From: Sciurus carolinensis
Lineage: Eukaryota > Chordata > Mammalia > Rodentia > Sciuridae
Length of the DNA: 64,000 bases
Direction of reading: 5' to 3'
Assembly: GCF_902686445.1 (NCBI RefSeq)
Contig: NC_062232.1
Coordinates: 77,083,440 to 77,147,439, forward strand
A model generated the notes under the pieces. The model saw only the letters and a list, made by a program, of their open reading frames with translations. It was not told the origin of the DNA and did not search any database. Made by a program: the position numbers and the translations under genes. The stretch's first letter is position 1. Every line of letters starts with the position of its first letter. Below are positions 42,797-53,560 of the stretch, piece after piece.

Positions 42797-44462
42797 ATTG
42801 TTCAGGTATCAGTGGACTGCAGAGATGTTGCAGATTTCCTCTATTGACTTATAATGTCCCTGAAGATTGCTAGTGTATCCCCTCTTATCCTTCAGTAGCC
42901 TGAAGTCTTAGAGGAAGTTGATACTTCGGTGTTCCCCTAGGTAGCTGCCTCTCTAGGGGTGGTGGTCTTCAGGTGGGGTATATTCCCTGCTAGAGGGCAG
43001 AGGTGCCTCTACTTGTTGACCAATGGTCATCCAAAGGGGAGCTAGACTGCGGGCTAAGGCAATGCCTGTTTGGGCCTGTGTCTCTGGTTTTACTGTCTTT
43101 GTGGGAAAACCTCACTCGGCGGGGAAGACCCACCCGGTGGGGAGGTCTCACTAGTCCGTTCCCCTCCTAGAGGTTCCCCTCAGTCCACAACTACCACCTG
43201 TGCAGGGCAGCCTTCCCAAGCAGCGTTTCCAGGGGCCTGGACCTACCTCCTGGGCTTGGGAGCCCTGCCCTTCGCAGATGAGTCTCCTTAGGTGGCCCCT
43301 CCTCAGAGAAGCTGCCCACAGTCCTGGAACCTTCGCTCCACCCCTCAGCTGGTCTCTGTGTAGCTCTTTCAAGAAAAGGTGCTTAGATCCCCGGCTCGGA
43401 CCGTGCTTTGCACCTAATCACCTGGCTATGCGACCCCTCCTCTGAAGAGTCACTTGGAGCCTCGTACATATGCTCCAAGCCCCAGTGACCCGTCACTCGT
43501 CTCTTCCTCCAGGCAGGTGTTCTGTGTGGGCGCTTGGAGACCAAGCCACTCACTGCGCACCTCCACCTCCTCAGGACAGCCCCCTCCCCGTTGTTCAGGC
43601 AGTTGCTGAATCCAAATAGTTCGCCACCCAACTCTTTCTCTGGCAGCCCCCGGAGCCCTGGCAGATTGGTCCAAAAAACCAAAAAACCAAGCGGTGTGCT
43701 GCTCGGCCTCCTCTGCAAGGTTCCCCACTTTCCGAGCTCACTGTTCCAATGAGGGTAGATGTGTCTTGCTGCCTGGGCAGGGCAGCCTTCCCAGGGGCCC
43801 AAACCTACCTCCTGGGCCTGGGAGCCTCACCCTTCGTAGACGAGTCTCCTTAGGTTGTCCCTTCTCAGAGACGCTGCCTGAAGTCCTGGAACCTTCACTT
43901 CGCCCCTCAGCTTGTCTCTGTGTAGTTCATTCAAGAAAAGGTGCCTAGGTCCCTGGACCGGACCTTGCTATGTACCTAATCGCCTGGCTATGCGACCCGC
44001 CCTCTGAGCAGTCACTTGGAGCCTCGTACATATGCTCCAAGCCCCAGTGACCCGTCGCTCGTCTCTTCCTCCAGGTGTGGGCGCTTGGAGACCAAGGCAC
44101 TCACTGCGTACCTCCACCTCCTCTGGGCAGCCCCCTCCCCGTTGCTCAGGCGGTTGCTGGATCCAAACAACTCGCCGCCCCACTCTTTCTCTGGCAGCCG
44201 CTGGAGCCCTGGCAGATCGCTTCAAAACCAAGCGGTGTGTGGCACAACCTCCTTTGCAAAGTTCCCGGCTTTCCGAGTTCACTGCTCCAGCAGGGGAGGT
44301 GTGTCTTGCCGCCTGGGCAGGGCAGCCTTCGCAGGCAACGTTCCCAGGGGCCCGGACCTCCCTCCTGGGCTTGGGAGCCTCACCCTTCGCAGACGAGTCT
44401 CCTTAGGTTAGAGAATCTGCCCGCGGTCCTGGAAACTTCAATCCGCCATTTTTCGCTCCGCC
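42797..44462 (-). promoter_or_regulatory. L1 5' UTR with ~0.55-kb repeated units and terminal YY1-like site
   Basis: CACTTGGAGCCTCGTACATA occurs at 43,451 and 44,013 (562 bp apart). GGGCAGCCTTC occurs near 43,205, 43,780 and 44,320 (575 and 540 bp apart). This gives roughly two and a third direct repeat units. On the minus strand the 5' end reads GGCGGAGCGAAAAATGGCGG, so AAATGGCGG lies at about +12 to +20, the same place as the YY1 site that sets the start of human L1 RNA. The inner units lack this word. About 120 bp next to ORF1 (42,797-42,920) are homologous to the 18.7-kb L1, and the rest is not. Confidence 0.85.
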
Positions 44463-44476
44463 TTTCCTTTATTTTT
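44463..44476 (+). repeat. target-site duplication, other side of the minus-strand L1
   Basis: TTTCCTTTATTTTT matches 37,588-37,601, and marks the 5' end of the element at 44,462. Confidence 0.85.
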
Positions 44477-44812
44477 GAAGGATAATTTTACTCTACATAG
44501 AATTCTTGGCTGAGAGACTTTTTCTTTTCTTTCACAATTTAAACATGTTATACCATAATTTTCTAACTTCCCTATGTTCTGATGTTAAACTGACTGTTAA
44601 AATTATTGATCATTCCTTATATGTGATAATTCATGTGTCTCCTGTTATTTTCAATATTTTCTCTTTGTCTTTCATTTTTGTCCTAGATAGTTTGGACTAT
44701 CTACTATTTGTCCTTTCTGTTGTTCTTTGTCCCATTCAATTTCTGCTAGTGTATGCCTTTAAAATTCTTTTTCAACATATCCTGCCCAGAAAGCCACTCC
44801 AGCCCTGACAGA
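44477..44812 (-). mobile_element. old L1 ORF1 region, minus strand (right half)
   Basis: GAAGGATAATTTTACTCTAC, ATAGAATTCTTGGCTGAGAG and TTTTCTCTTTGTCTTTCATT are the complement of an older L1 ORF1-type region. This continues the element interrupted at 37,587. Confidence 0.6.
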
Positions 44813-45050
44813 ATTTGGAGGGGTATAAAATGAAAGCCAGCCACCTAGTTGATTCCTCAGGGAGCTGCCAGACATAGAAATGTACAACTACAATTCTTTG
44901 AGAACAAGGTTTACATTCCCTTATGACTCCAGCAAGCTACGCTACAAATATGAACTGCCATGCTGATGTTTGCTTCTGAGCTGGGGAATAAGAGATAGTG
45001 GGTAGATAAACAAAAATTCTACAATGCACTCTCACTGTCTCACTACAATT
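44813..45050. other. unassigned sequence
   Basis: No gene or named repeat is recognised between the old L1 and the SINE cluster. Confidence 0.35.
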
Positions 45051-45097
45051 CTACAGGGTTTTTTGTGTGTTTTGTTTTGCTTTTGTTTTTTAAAATA

Positions 45098-45224
45098 GTT
45101 TTAGTTGTAGATGAACACAATACCTTTATTTTATTTATTTAGTTTTTTTATGTGGTGCTGAGGATGGAACCCAGTGCCTCACTTGTGCGAAGCGAGTGCT
45201 CCACTACTGAGCTACAACCCTAGT
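45098..45224 (-). mobile_element. extended ID-type SINE, minus strand
   Basis: The ID complement (GTGGTGCTGAGGATGGAACC, GAGCTACAACCCTAGTCC) is preceded by a ~60-bp body (TTTTAGTTGTAGATGAACAC, AATACCTTTATTTTATTTAT), forming a longer variant than the simple ID elements elsewhere. Confidence 0.8.
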
Positions 45225-45415
45225 CCTTGTTTTTGTTTTGTGTTTTTTGTTTGTTTGGGTACCCAGTTTACCACAGCTGCATCCCTTTTTATGTTTTATT
45301 TTGAGATAGGCTTTTGCTAGTGTGCCCAGGCTGGCCTTGAATGTGCTGTTTTCCTACCTCAGCCTCCCAAATCGCTGAAGTTACAGGTATGTGCTGCTGC
45401 TACTGCACCCAGTTA
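45225..45415 (-). mobile_element. B1-type (B1-dID-like) SINE, minus strand
   Basis: The B1 complement is clear (TTTTGAGATAGGCTTTTGCT, GCCCAGGCTGGCCTTGAATG, TCAGCCTCCCAAATCGCTGA). The ID half is poorly preserved. An ACAGGGTTTTT word occurs both before (near 45,054) and after (near 45,416) the SINE cluster, a possible target duplication. Confidence 0.75.
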
Positions 45416-45425
45416 ACAGGGTTTT

Positions 45426-46331
45426 TGTTTGTTTGTTTAAGCACTTCCCTGAATGCTGAGAGGTTTTATTTTTTTATTCCAAATTTCTGGTTAGATTCTA
45501 GCATTCTAACAAAGTAGACTCTGACAGTTTTTGATAGCTTGTTACTTTACTGAAGGGATAAATCCTTGCATTTTCCTACTCTGCTATTCTCAAACCAAAA
45601 TGCCTCTTTAAATGTCATCTTTCAGTTGTATTTTCTATCTTTACATATTCTTACATTTCTCTTTCTTTTTTTTTTTTTGGATTTCAACATTCCTGCTTAC
45701 AAAGTTTAACACTCATTTATTCCCAAGATAATTTCCTTCTAATAAAACATTGCTAAATGTAGCCAGTAATACCTAATAGTCTAATAAATAGTTAAGAGGT
45801 TAATGTTCTGATTCTTTCCAAACTCAGTCTAGAGCTATAAGTTCATTAAGTACTTTGCAAGCCTTCTTTGTTAAACAAGGTGATAATATTACAGAATGTT
45901 TTGCTATGGTACAATATGATCTCCATCATTCTAGCATCAGATATCAGTTTCCATATTTCTCACTACCTGAACACTAAGTTGGTGCCACTTAATTTAAAAT
46001 TTTCTTACAGGATCTTCCCACTTGAAGTTTTTGTTTTGTTCCCAATTTTTGTTTTTGTTAGGGTAATGAACTCTGGTAGCTGTAATAGGCAATCCAAAAA
46101 TCTAAGTTCCTCAGCAAATAAGAGTTTATTTGTATATTACACAAGTTTTATTTGCATGTATAGCAGCTCTCATGAGGAATTTTTTTTTCTCAAAGGGAAC
46201 ATAGAATTATAGTCTGCTTTCATATTGGGCTCTACCCCTCTCAGGCATTTTTTTTCATCCAGTTTTAGGAATCTGAGAAAGAGATTGAGACAATCTCTCA
46301 AATGGTTTAAGGAACTGAGATAGGGATTTAG

Positions 46332-46332
<1 letters not shown>
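45426..46332. other. unassigned AT-rich sequence
   Basis: I see no gene or repeat that I can name. The 114-codon ORF at 45,868-46,212 has no domain and an AT-driven composition. Confidence 0.4.

Positions 46333-46379
<47 letters not shown>
46333..46379. repeat. (GA)n microsatellite
   Basis: A pure GA run abuts the start of the LTR-like sequence at 46,381. Confidence 0.97.
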
Positions 46380-46380
<1 letters not shown>

Positions 46381-46382
<2 letters not shown>

Positions 46383-46802
46383 AGTCTTAAAGAAAACACC
46401 TACAAGTCATTGAGATGCAGAAAGAAGAGTTGTAAATCTTGAACAACAGGCCCATGGCCCATGTCCTTGTAAATTGAGGGAGACATGCAAGCACAGGGAA
46501 AACTGGCATAAAATTGTGAAGCTCCACCTTGGCTTCACCTTCAGTCTGGCCCCTAAATATAACCCTTCTATAAATATTGACCTCCCAGCCCAAGGTAGAG
46601 CTTCTCATTCTTGAGATAGCCTACATTCTCCCTTGAATAGGATTTCTATTTCCTAAATAAACCTCTGCCTATGCCTTTGTCTGACTCGTACTGAAATTCT
46701 TATCCATCATGTATGGCACGAACCCTGCTGGTCCTGAGTTGCGTTCTCTCTCCCCTCTGGGATGTCCTCAGACCCTTCTCTGGGGACGTTTCTTCTCCCA
46801 CA
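46381..46802 (+). mobile_element. ERV LTR, plus strand, class uncertain
   Basis: Features in LTR order: TATA-like TATAAAT (46,569-46,575), AATAAA at 46,656-46,661, a U5-like GACTCGTACTGAAATTCTTA, and an end CTTCTCCCACA. The 5' boundary may lie within or before the GA repeat. There is no visible internal region, so it is probably a solo LTR. Confidence 0.6.
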
Positions 46803-46881
46803 ATAGGGCCAGGCCTGGCAATGAAATACAGTACTTCTGTCCATAGATCATTGGTAAGAAGCAGTGTTCTACCTACAATTT

Positions 46882-47299
46882 AAATTCAAAAGTGAAATGA
46901 TAAAATTATGGCATTTGTAGGCAAATGGATGAAATTGGAGAATATCATGCTAAGTGAGATAAGCCAATCTCAAAAAACTAAAGGACGAATGATATCGCTA
47001 ATAAGTGGATGATGACACATAATGGGGGGTGGGAGGGGTTAGTGTTAGGTTTAGGGTTAGGGTTAGAGAGGGGGTCAAGAATGGAGGAAGGAAGGACTGT
47101 ATAGAGGGAAAAGAGGGGTGGGAGGGGCGGGGGCAAGGGAAAAAATAACAGAATGAATCAAACACCATTACCCTATGTAAATTTATGATTACACAAATGG
47201 TATGCCTTTACGCCATGTACAAACAGAGAAACAACATGTATCCCATTTGTTTACAATAAAAAAAACTAAAAAAAAAATAATAAATAAATTCAAAAGTGA
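46882..47299 (+). mobile_element. young L1 3' fragment with target-site duplication
   Basis: A 5'-truncated L1 of about 390 bp (46,896-47,285) starts in the last ~40 codons of ORF2 (AATGATAAAATTATGGCATT). It includes a 3' UTR with TTAGGTTTAGGGTTAGGGTT and G-runs, and ends in an A-rich tail. AAATTCAAAAGTGA is duplicated at 46,882-46,895 and 47,286-47,299. It uses the longer 3' end, like the minus-strand full-length copy. Confidence 0.95.
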
Positions 47300-47979
47300 G
47301 AAAGATGGTATTCTTATGAGACCAGGAAGAGGAAGTATGATCAGTCATTGTCTAATGACTGTAACAAATTATGTAGTTACTTGTTTTGAGATGAATCTAG
47401 TAATTATAATATCTGAAGTTTGAACAGGTCAGTTTCTGGTCTCTATGCTATCTGTTCAGCTCTATTTATGTTGACATATTTTCTTATTTGTCTATTAATT
47501 GTTGACTTCTTGCCCTTCAAGATTATGTGTGAGGATTTTCTATTGTCTAGGTTGGATTTGTTTCCTTTCAGAAAGGGTTTTTGTTTGTCTTGTCTTATAT
47601 TTCTATAAAGCCACTCATAGCACTAATATGGTATTTCAATATCCTCCTTAGCTCTCTTATTGAAAGCTCATATTAAAAAATTAACCAGGAAGATCTTGCC
47701 TTATACATATTCAATATTTTAAGGAATTTTTATTTTAAATGTTTTCAAACTTATTTTTATTAATTCGTAGTAGAAAAGTTGACCTGAGTAAACTGCCTTT
47801 ATAAAAAAGTGGAAATAGAGTAAAATTCTGAAATAAGGACAAATTGAAGAGCTGTCTCCCCTTTATAATAAACTAAATTTTCTCATGAGTTGATTATAAA
47901 ATCCAATGAATAGAATTTTCTCAGATTGTGTGACTATGTCACATGCTCTAAAATGACTCCTAGTAAACCATACCTTTGA
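47300..47979. other. unassigned AT-rich sequence
   Basis: No gene or named repeat is seen. Confidence 0.4.
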
Positions 47980-48430
47980 ATAAGCATCTTCTCTTCAGTA
48001 CAGGCAGACCCTGTGACTTGCTTCTCATCAATAAAATATGAAGTGATTTGATAGTAACTCTTGTGACTACATTACATAATACATGACTCTGTCTTAGCAG
48101 ACTTTAATAAGAGATGCTCTTCCTGGCTTTGAAAAAGGCAGCTGCTATGTTGTGAAAGGGCCTGTGCGTACCTGAAGGAGATGAGAGCAGCTGACAGACA
48201 GTAAGAAAACAGGGATTTCAGTATTATGCCCCAAAGAAACTGAATGCTGCCACCAACATGAGGGAACTTAGGAGAGGGCCCCAAACTCCAGAAAGGAGCA
48301 CAGTCTGTCTAACACCTTGATTTTAACTGAGGGATACCCTAGTCAGAGGACTCAGCTAAGCCATTCCAAACGTCTGGACACAAGGAATTTATGCTAATAA
48401 GTTTGTTTTATGAAGTTGTGTAGGGTTGAA
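47980..48430 (+). mobile_element. MLT1-like MaLR LTR, plus strand
   Basis: CTGTGACTTGCTTCTCATCA, AAGGCAGCTGCTATGTTGTG, GAACTTAGGAGAGGGCC and CTCAGCTAAGCCATTCCAAA followed by TTTATGCTAATAAGTTTGTT match MLT1-type LTR structure. It is old and diverged. Confidence 0.6.
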
Positions 48431-48663
48431 AAGGTGTGATAACTTTCCTTGCCCATTATTGAGGTCACAGCCAGCACTTATAACAAAAACTACTTCAATG
48501 GTTAGGCTTGATGGAGAATGGACAGCCATGTAGAACTGTGTTTGGACAAAAAGGGTGTGATCTGATGGTAACAGACTAATCTGTTGAGCTTCTTCTTGGC
48601 CTCTCTGTGTAGCATTCCTTCTTCTTGAGTATGGGGCAGGATCCCTTCTGGAATGAGGTTAAG

Positions 48664-48752
48664 TTTTGTTTGTTTTGTGGTACTGGGGATTGAACCCAGG
48701 GTCTCACACATACTAGGCCAGTGCTCTACCACTGAGCTACACCCTTTGCCCA
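48664..48752 (-). mobile_element. ID SINE, minus strand
   Basis: GGTACTGGGGATTGAACCCA, CAGTGCTCTACCACTGAGCT and a short GT-rich tail identify the complement of an ID SINE. Confidence 0.92.
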
Positions 48753-48802
48753 TGGAATGAGAGTCTTATGACCTACTATCAGACGAAGTAGGTCAGAGAT
48801 TT

Positions 48803-49056
48803 TCTTTTTTTTTTTTTCTTTTATTTTCTTTTATCTCATTTTATTTTATTTTTGGTACTGGAAATTGAACTCAAGGGTTTTTTACCACTGAGCTACACTC
48901 CCAGCCATTTTTATTCATTAGTAGTAGTTTTGAGAAAACTACTCACTAAGTTGTTTAGGGCCTCACTAAGTTGCAGAGGCAGGCCTTGAACTTGCAGTCC
49001 TCCTGCTTCAGCCTCCTCAGTTGCTGAGATTACAGGTGTGCACCACTGCACCTAGT
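48803..49056 (-). mobile_element. B1-dID SINE, minus strand
   Basis: An interrupted T-rich tail, ID complement (GGTACTGGAAATTGAACTCA, ACTGAGCTACACTCCCAGCC) and B1 complement (GGCCTCACTAAGTTGCAGAG, TTGCTGAGATTACAGGTGTG) are present in order. Confidence 0.9.
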
Positions 49057-49321
49057 AGTCAGAGAATTTCTTTATGGCCTGCTTTTACACAGAAAGGCAG
49101 AGAATGGTTAAAGCGACATATCCTATTTCTATGACCTGCCTTGGGCAAGATTAATTCTGGTTCTTAAGTATTACTTTGGAGTTACTTCAGGGTGAAAAAC
49201 ACAGGTAAGAGACGTGAGGGCTTAAAAAGGTCAAAGAGAGACCTCCTGAAACCCTTTTGGTATCCTTCAGTTTAAAGTACTCAGTCTGTCAAAGTGCCAT
49301 GCTTTAGGATATTGTTTACTC

Positions 49322-49514
49322 TTTATTTATTTAGTAGTACTGGGAATTGAATCCATGAACAGTCTATCACTGACCTTCATCCCCAGCCCTCCCTTTTTTT
49401 TAATTTTTAGACAAGGTCTTACTAAATTGCCCAGGCTAACCTTGAACTCTCGATCTTCCTGCCTCAACTTCCTGAGTTGATTCAATTATAGGCCTATGCC
49501 AGTGTACCCAGTTG
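49322..49514 (-). mobile_element. B1-dID SINE, minus strand, diverged
   Basis: ID complement (AGTACTGGGAATTGAATCCA, CTTCATCCCCAGCCC) and B1 complement (AGACAAGGTCTTACTAAATT, GCCCAGGCTAACCTTGAACT) are readable. Confidence 0.87.
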
Positions 49515-49789
49515 GGCTATTGTTTTCTGAGGCCCAACAGTTGCTAAGTTGGTGGTAACTTTTTGCCACCAATATAATAATGTCCTCTTTGAAAATTTGA
49601 TAATATCTAATTGTATTTATGTAATTTGTAAAACACAACATGTAATTATACTATTCATACTCTTTTTATTTCATTAAAACAGTTTGCATTTTGTTTGCTT
49701 GATTTTCTCTTTTGTGGGGCATCTCCCTACCACTTCTCATCTTCAGTTTACATTAACCCCACTTTAACAGGTGGGATTCTAATGCATTA
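49515..49789. other. unassigned sequence
   Basis: A short AT-rich stretch with no recognised element. Confidence 0.35.
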
Positions 49790-50780
49790 TTTTTAATAAC
49801 TTTATAATATCGATATTAAAGATATAACAATGCACTCAGTGATTCCATTTTTTACTATTTTTGAACATCTACTTTCTTCCCAGCTTTTTTTGCCAGTAAG
49901 AACTTCACTGCAATAAATATATTACACATATGCCCATCGATTATATTGATTTTATTTTCATTTTTTGATTTCTGAAAGTTGGATTATTGAGTCATAAAGT
50001 ATATTCCTTTTAATTTCAATACATGCTTTTGGATAACTCCCCACAATGACTGTAGAACTTCAGATTTCCAGTAGTGACTTATAAGAATAAAAATTTATCA
50101 ACATATCCAACTGCTATAGGTGCTATATTTCTATGGAGTTTTGATAGATCATAGATAGGTGCAAAGAGAAATCAATACATAGATACATAGATTAATGTAC
50201 TTATAAATATATTGACAGGAAGATTTAAGTTAATATAAATTTACTTTGCATTTTCCTGGACATTATTTGGTGTGGGCATCTTTTCGAGTGTTTTTCTAGA
50301 TGTATTTTTTTCAATCTACAAAATCCCCACTCATATAATTTATTCACTTTTCTATGAAATGAAGTTTTTCTGGTGAATCTTTAAGAGTTCTCCTTTACAA
50401 TACACATCTTATATTTACTATATGCATGATAAATTTATTTTTCCAAATCCAATGTTTATTCATTAACTTTATGGTGACATTTGACACATAGTAGTTTTAA
50501 TCTTCCTAAACATAAATATGTCTATTTTTTGAAGTTTCTGGATCCAAATATTGATTAAGAAGTCTTCCCACCATCTGTCTTAGTATTACATTTCTTATTA
50601 ATAAAATTTAGATCTATACTCCATGTATAATTTATTTGAATATGACATATTTACTAAAAGTATTACTATAATGTTAAGTAATACTGACAAAGTTTGGCAC
50701 ACTGTGATAGTACTAGTGTTATAACTAAAATGTTTAATCCCTGTTCTTATTATACTTAGAATTGTTTATAATAATGGCTA
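49790..50780 (-). mobile_element. old L1M-type remnant, minus strand
   Basis: The plus strand resembles the complement of an old L1 3' region (ACTTCACTGCAATAAATATA, TGGATTATTGAGTCATAAAG, CATTTTCCTGGACATTATTT). Diversity is high, so the subfamily and exact limits are uncertain. Confidence 0.5.
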
Positions 50781-50785
50781 TAGTA

Positions 50786-50966
50786 GCTAGGTGTGGTGGC
50801 ACATGCCTGTAATCCAGTGACTAGGGAGGCTGAGACAGAAGTGTAGTGAGGCCCTGAGCAGCTTAGTGAGACCCTGTCTCCAAAATAAAATAAATAAATA
50901 AATAAAAGAGATGTAGATGTAGATCAGGGGTAAAGTACCCATGGTTTCAACCCCATCTCCATATGT
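50786..50966 (+). mobile_element. B1-dID SINE
   Basis: B1 monomer (GGTGTGGTGGCACATGCCTG, GGGAGGCTGAGACAGAAGTG), A-rich linker with an (AAAT)n run, and a shortened ID monomer (GATGTAGATCAGGGGTAAAG). Confidence 0.9.
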
Positions 50967-50984
50967 TGTCATAATATGTCATGG

Positions 50985-51540
50985 TATTGAATGTTCTTTA
51001 CCCAGAAGAAGGCAGGAGAGGCCTACTTGATCTTAGTGGATTTTTCTTTTAATATATCGAGTTTTATACCTCAGGAATGTTTCCTCAAAGACCTGGGAAC
51101 CATCTTTCTGAAATGCAAACATTAAGAGAGATGGCACTCACATCTCCCTATTTCTGTGGGAGGAAAAGAGCCTAACTTCAGTGGGCTCCTTAACTCCAAT
51201 TTACAAGTTTGTTTATCCTGCAGATAAAGCCAACACAGGGGACTTTCCAATTATCATGACAAAGTTAAAACAAATTACATGGGCAAATGTGCTGCCAAGT
51301 TCTCTTACTTGAGAACTAGTTTTTGTTTCTCTTAAAAACATGTATGTCATTTGTAATATCTGCTTGGTTATATAAGGGAATGAAATTCCATGATGCCTTT
51401 GCAATCCCTTAGCAGATTGTCCATGATGTGCATTGCATTCTGGTTTAAAGATTATTTGTATTAAAACTATTTTCTGTCTCTACTACCTTTATGGAGAGAT
51501 TTTCTAGTTTGAATGAAGATTTCGTTTTTAGTTACATTTC
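50985..51540 (+). mobile_element. possible ERV LTR, plus strand
   Basis: TTATCCTGCAGATAAAGCCA, ACATGGGCAAATGTGCTGCC, TATCTGCTTGGTTATATAAG and CATTCTGGTTTAAAGATTAT resemble the body and 3' end of an old ERV LTR. I cannot name the family and the ends are not clear. Confidence 0.35.
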
Positions 51541-51554
51541 TCAATGAGGTGTTA

Positions 51555-52065
51555 CCTAAGTCCTATCCAGAGACCTGACACTGATAATCCAACAAATCAG
51601 GTCTGGCCACTCACCCCCCAAACTAAATCAAAATGGTAATAATGAAAAGCAAGAAAGAAACTTTAATTAGTGTAGCAACACTGGGAAGACAAAGGGACCC
51701 ATGTCCTTAGCCCTGTCTTCCAGGGGCTAACAATGACTTTGTGACTTTATAAAAAGGGCAATAAAAGAAAAGATTGGGGGTTCACACAGCTGGAGGCTTT
51801 TCTCAGCTGCCAAAACAGGTGATCTTGATCAGGTGTGGTCTGTCCATCATTATCTCAGGATTTGTCGGGGGCTTATAGTTTCTGTTGCCTGGGGGGCTAG
51901 CTTTGACAAATTATGAGCTATTTATCAGATCAGGTCTGGCCTGATCAAGATCAGATCTTGTTCCTTGAATCCTAGATTACACAGAGAAAAGGAGATGGGT
52001 ATAAAATGGAGGCAGAGATGCCAAGTCTTTAATCCTGTTTTTAGCTACCATAAGACATTTACAGG
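51555..52065 (-). mobile_element. possible ERV LTR, minus strand
   Basis: AGAAAGAAACTTTAATTAGT, GGTGATCTTGATCAGGTGTG and repeated GATCAGGTCTGGCC-type words look like the complement of a retroviral LTR with its promoter to the right. There are no clear termini. Confidence 0.35.
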
Positions 52066-52299
52066 CAAAAGTGAACAGTCAGAGTCTTTGTTACAGAGGT
52101 ACAGTTTTTGTTAATATTTGGAATACATTTAAAACCAGTTCTAGTAGCTACTTGTTATCATGGCTACAGAATAACCAGTCTTTTCCTAAGTCTTTGGAAT
52201 TTTTAAAATATGCACATACTTTCTAATGCTTCTGTATAGCATCATTGGCATTAGAACTTAATCATCACTCTATAACACACCATTAATTCGAACTTTGTG

Positions 52300-52610
52300 T
52301 TCTTCACTGTCACCCTACCACTTACTAGCAATATGACTGTGGGTAAATTCCTTTCCTTTCCTTTCTATGTTCCAGTATGCTTATTTGTCTACTAATTGTA
52401 CATACTGCATAGGGTTATTCTGGTGAATTGGCATGTTACCAAATGCATGCTATTATAATGCAAAGTAGTTGCATTAATGATTTTCATAATCAACTTATTT
52501 TTATAAAAATAGATGAAAGTGTTTATAATTTAATTATACTATTAGAATTAAAAGAGTGTCTGACACATAGTAAGGCATATACATTATGTTTACTAAATTG
52601 AAGAAATATT
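52300..52610 (+). mobile_element. MIR SINE, plus strand, old
   Basis: CACTTACTAGCAATATGACT, GTGGGTAAATTCCTTTCC and the later GTGTCTGACACATAGTAAGG match the MIR core and tail, with an insertion or divergence between them. Confidence 0.65.
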
Positions 52611-53054
52611 CATAGGCTATAAGTTGCTTGAGATCAGAGTTTACAAGTAGTTTGTTTTGTATCACAATAGAGATACAAATGTGGGATTCATTCCAAACCT
52701 GAGAGTTCTTATTGATAAGAGGGAAAATTAAGTGTCCTCAATTTAGTTACAGGGCTCGAGGATGAATGAGAAGAGGGATAAATAAAAGTTCTTTGACTAA
52801 CAGCATAAAGCCAAACCAATGGTAATAACAGAAACCTAAGTCACATTTCTAAAGGTATGGTGAAACCTTTGCCTCAAAACTCCAGGAAAATTACCATCAA
52901 GCTACCATTACATTCTGTTTACAACACCAAGAAATCAAGAAGTAACAAATACTTCTCATGTACTATACATGTATCCCCATAGCTTTGCTTCTTTTGTGTT
53001 ATCTCACTCTTCTTATCTATAGCCAGTGTAGGTTCAGTGTAAGCAAACTTACAT
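52611..53054. other. unassigned sequence
   Basis: No gene or named repeat is recognised. Confidence 0.35.
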
Positions 53055-53560
53055 TGTTAGTCAACTTTTTATTGCTGTGATCAAAATGCCAGATGAAAAC
53101 AATTTATAGGAGGAAAAGTTTATTTTGGCTCACAGTCTCAGAGGTTCAGTTCACAGTCAGCTGACTCCATGGCTCTGGGCCTGAGATGAGGCAGAACATC
53201 ATGCGGGAAGGGTGTATCAGAGGAAAGAAGTACATGGGAGCCAGGAAGCACAGACAACTGAAGTACAAAGAGCCAGGGATAACATAATCCCCAAAGACAT
53301 GTCTCCAGTGACCTACTTGCTCCAGCCATGTCCTACCTGCATATAGTTAGCACCTATTAATCCATTCAAATTATTAATTCATCAAATGGTTTAATCCATC
53401 AATTAGGTTACAGTTCTTTTTGTTGTTGTTGGTGTTGGTTTTTTTTTTTTTTTTTTTTTTTAAGCTACAGTTCTTATAACCTGATCATTTCATTTCTGAG
53501 CATTCCTGTATTGTCCCACACATGAGCCTTTGGGGACCCCCTCATATTCAAACTATAATA
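53055..53560 (-). mobile_element. rodent MaLR-type LTR, minus strand
   Basis: TGTTAGTCAACTTTTTATTG starts a sequence parallel to the LTR at 35,170: GGCTCACAGTCTCAGAGGTT, CTGAGATGAGGCAGAACATC, CAGTGACCTACTTGCTCCAG, TTCAAATTATTAATTCATCA and ACATGAGCCTTTGGGGACC. It is interrupted near 53,419-53,465 by a T-rich insertion flanked by TACAGTTCTT. Confidence 0.75.

Larger units (their letters stand above)
37602..44462 (-). mobile_element. young full-length L1, minus strand; ORF2 open, ORF1 frameshifted
   Basis: From its 5' end at 44,462 the element has a 1.67-kb 5' UTR with a repeated unit of about 0.54-0.58 kb, ORF1 (42,796 to 41,784, frameshifted), a 51-bp spacer, ORF2 (41,732 to 37,890, open), a polypurine 3' UTR and an A-rich tail (T-rich on the plus strand, 37,602-37,640). 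A 14-bp target duplication flanks it. ORF sequences closely match the L1 at 18.7 kb, but most of its 5' UTR is unrelated to that copy. Because ORF1 is broken it is not expected to be autonomous in cis, whereas its ORF2p could still act in trans if made. Confidence 0.96.

Noticed and set aside
43383..44485. Several 90-139-codon frames on both strands in the minus-strand L1 5' UTR
   Set aside because: All lie in GC-rich repeat units where stops are rare. None spans the region and they do not agree between units.
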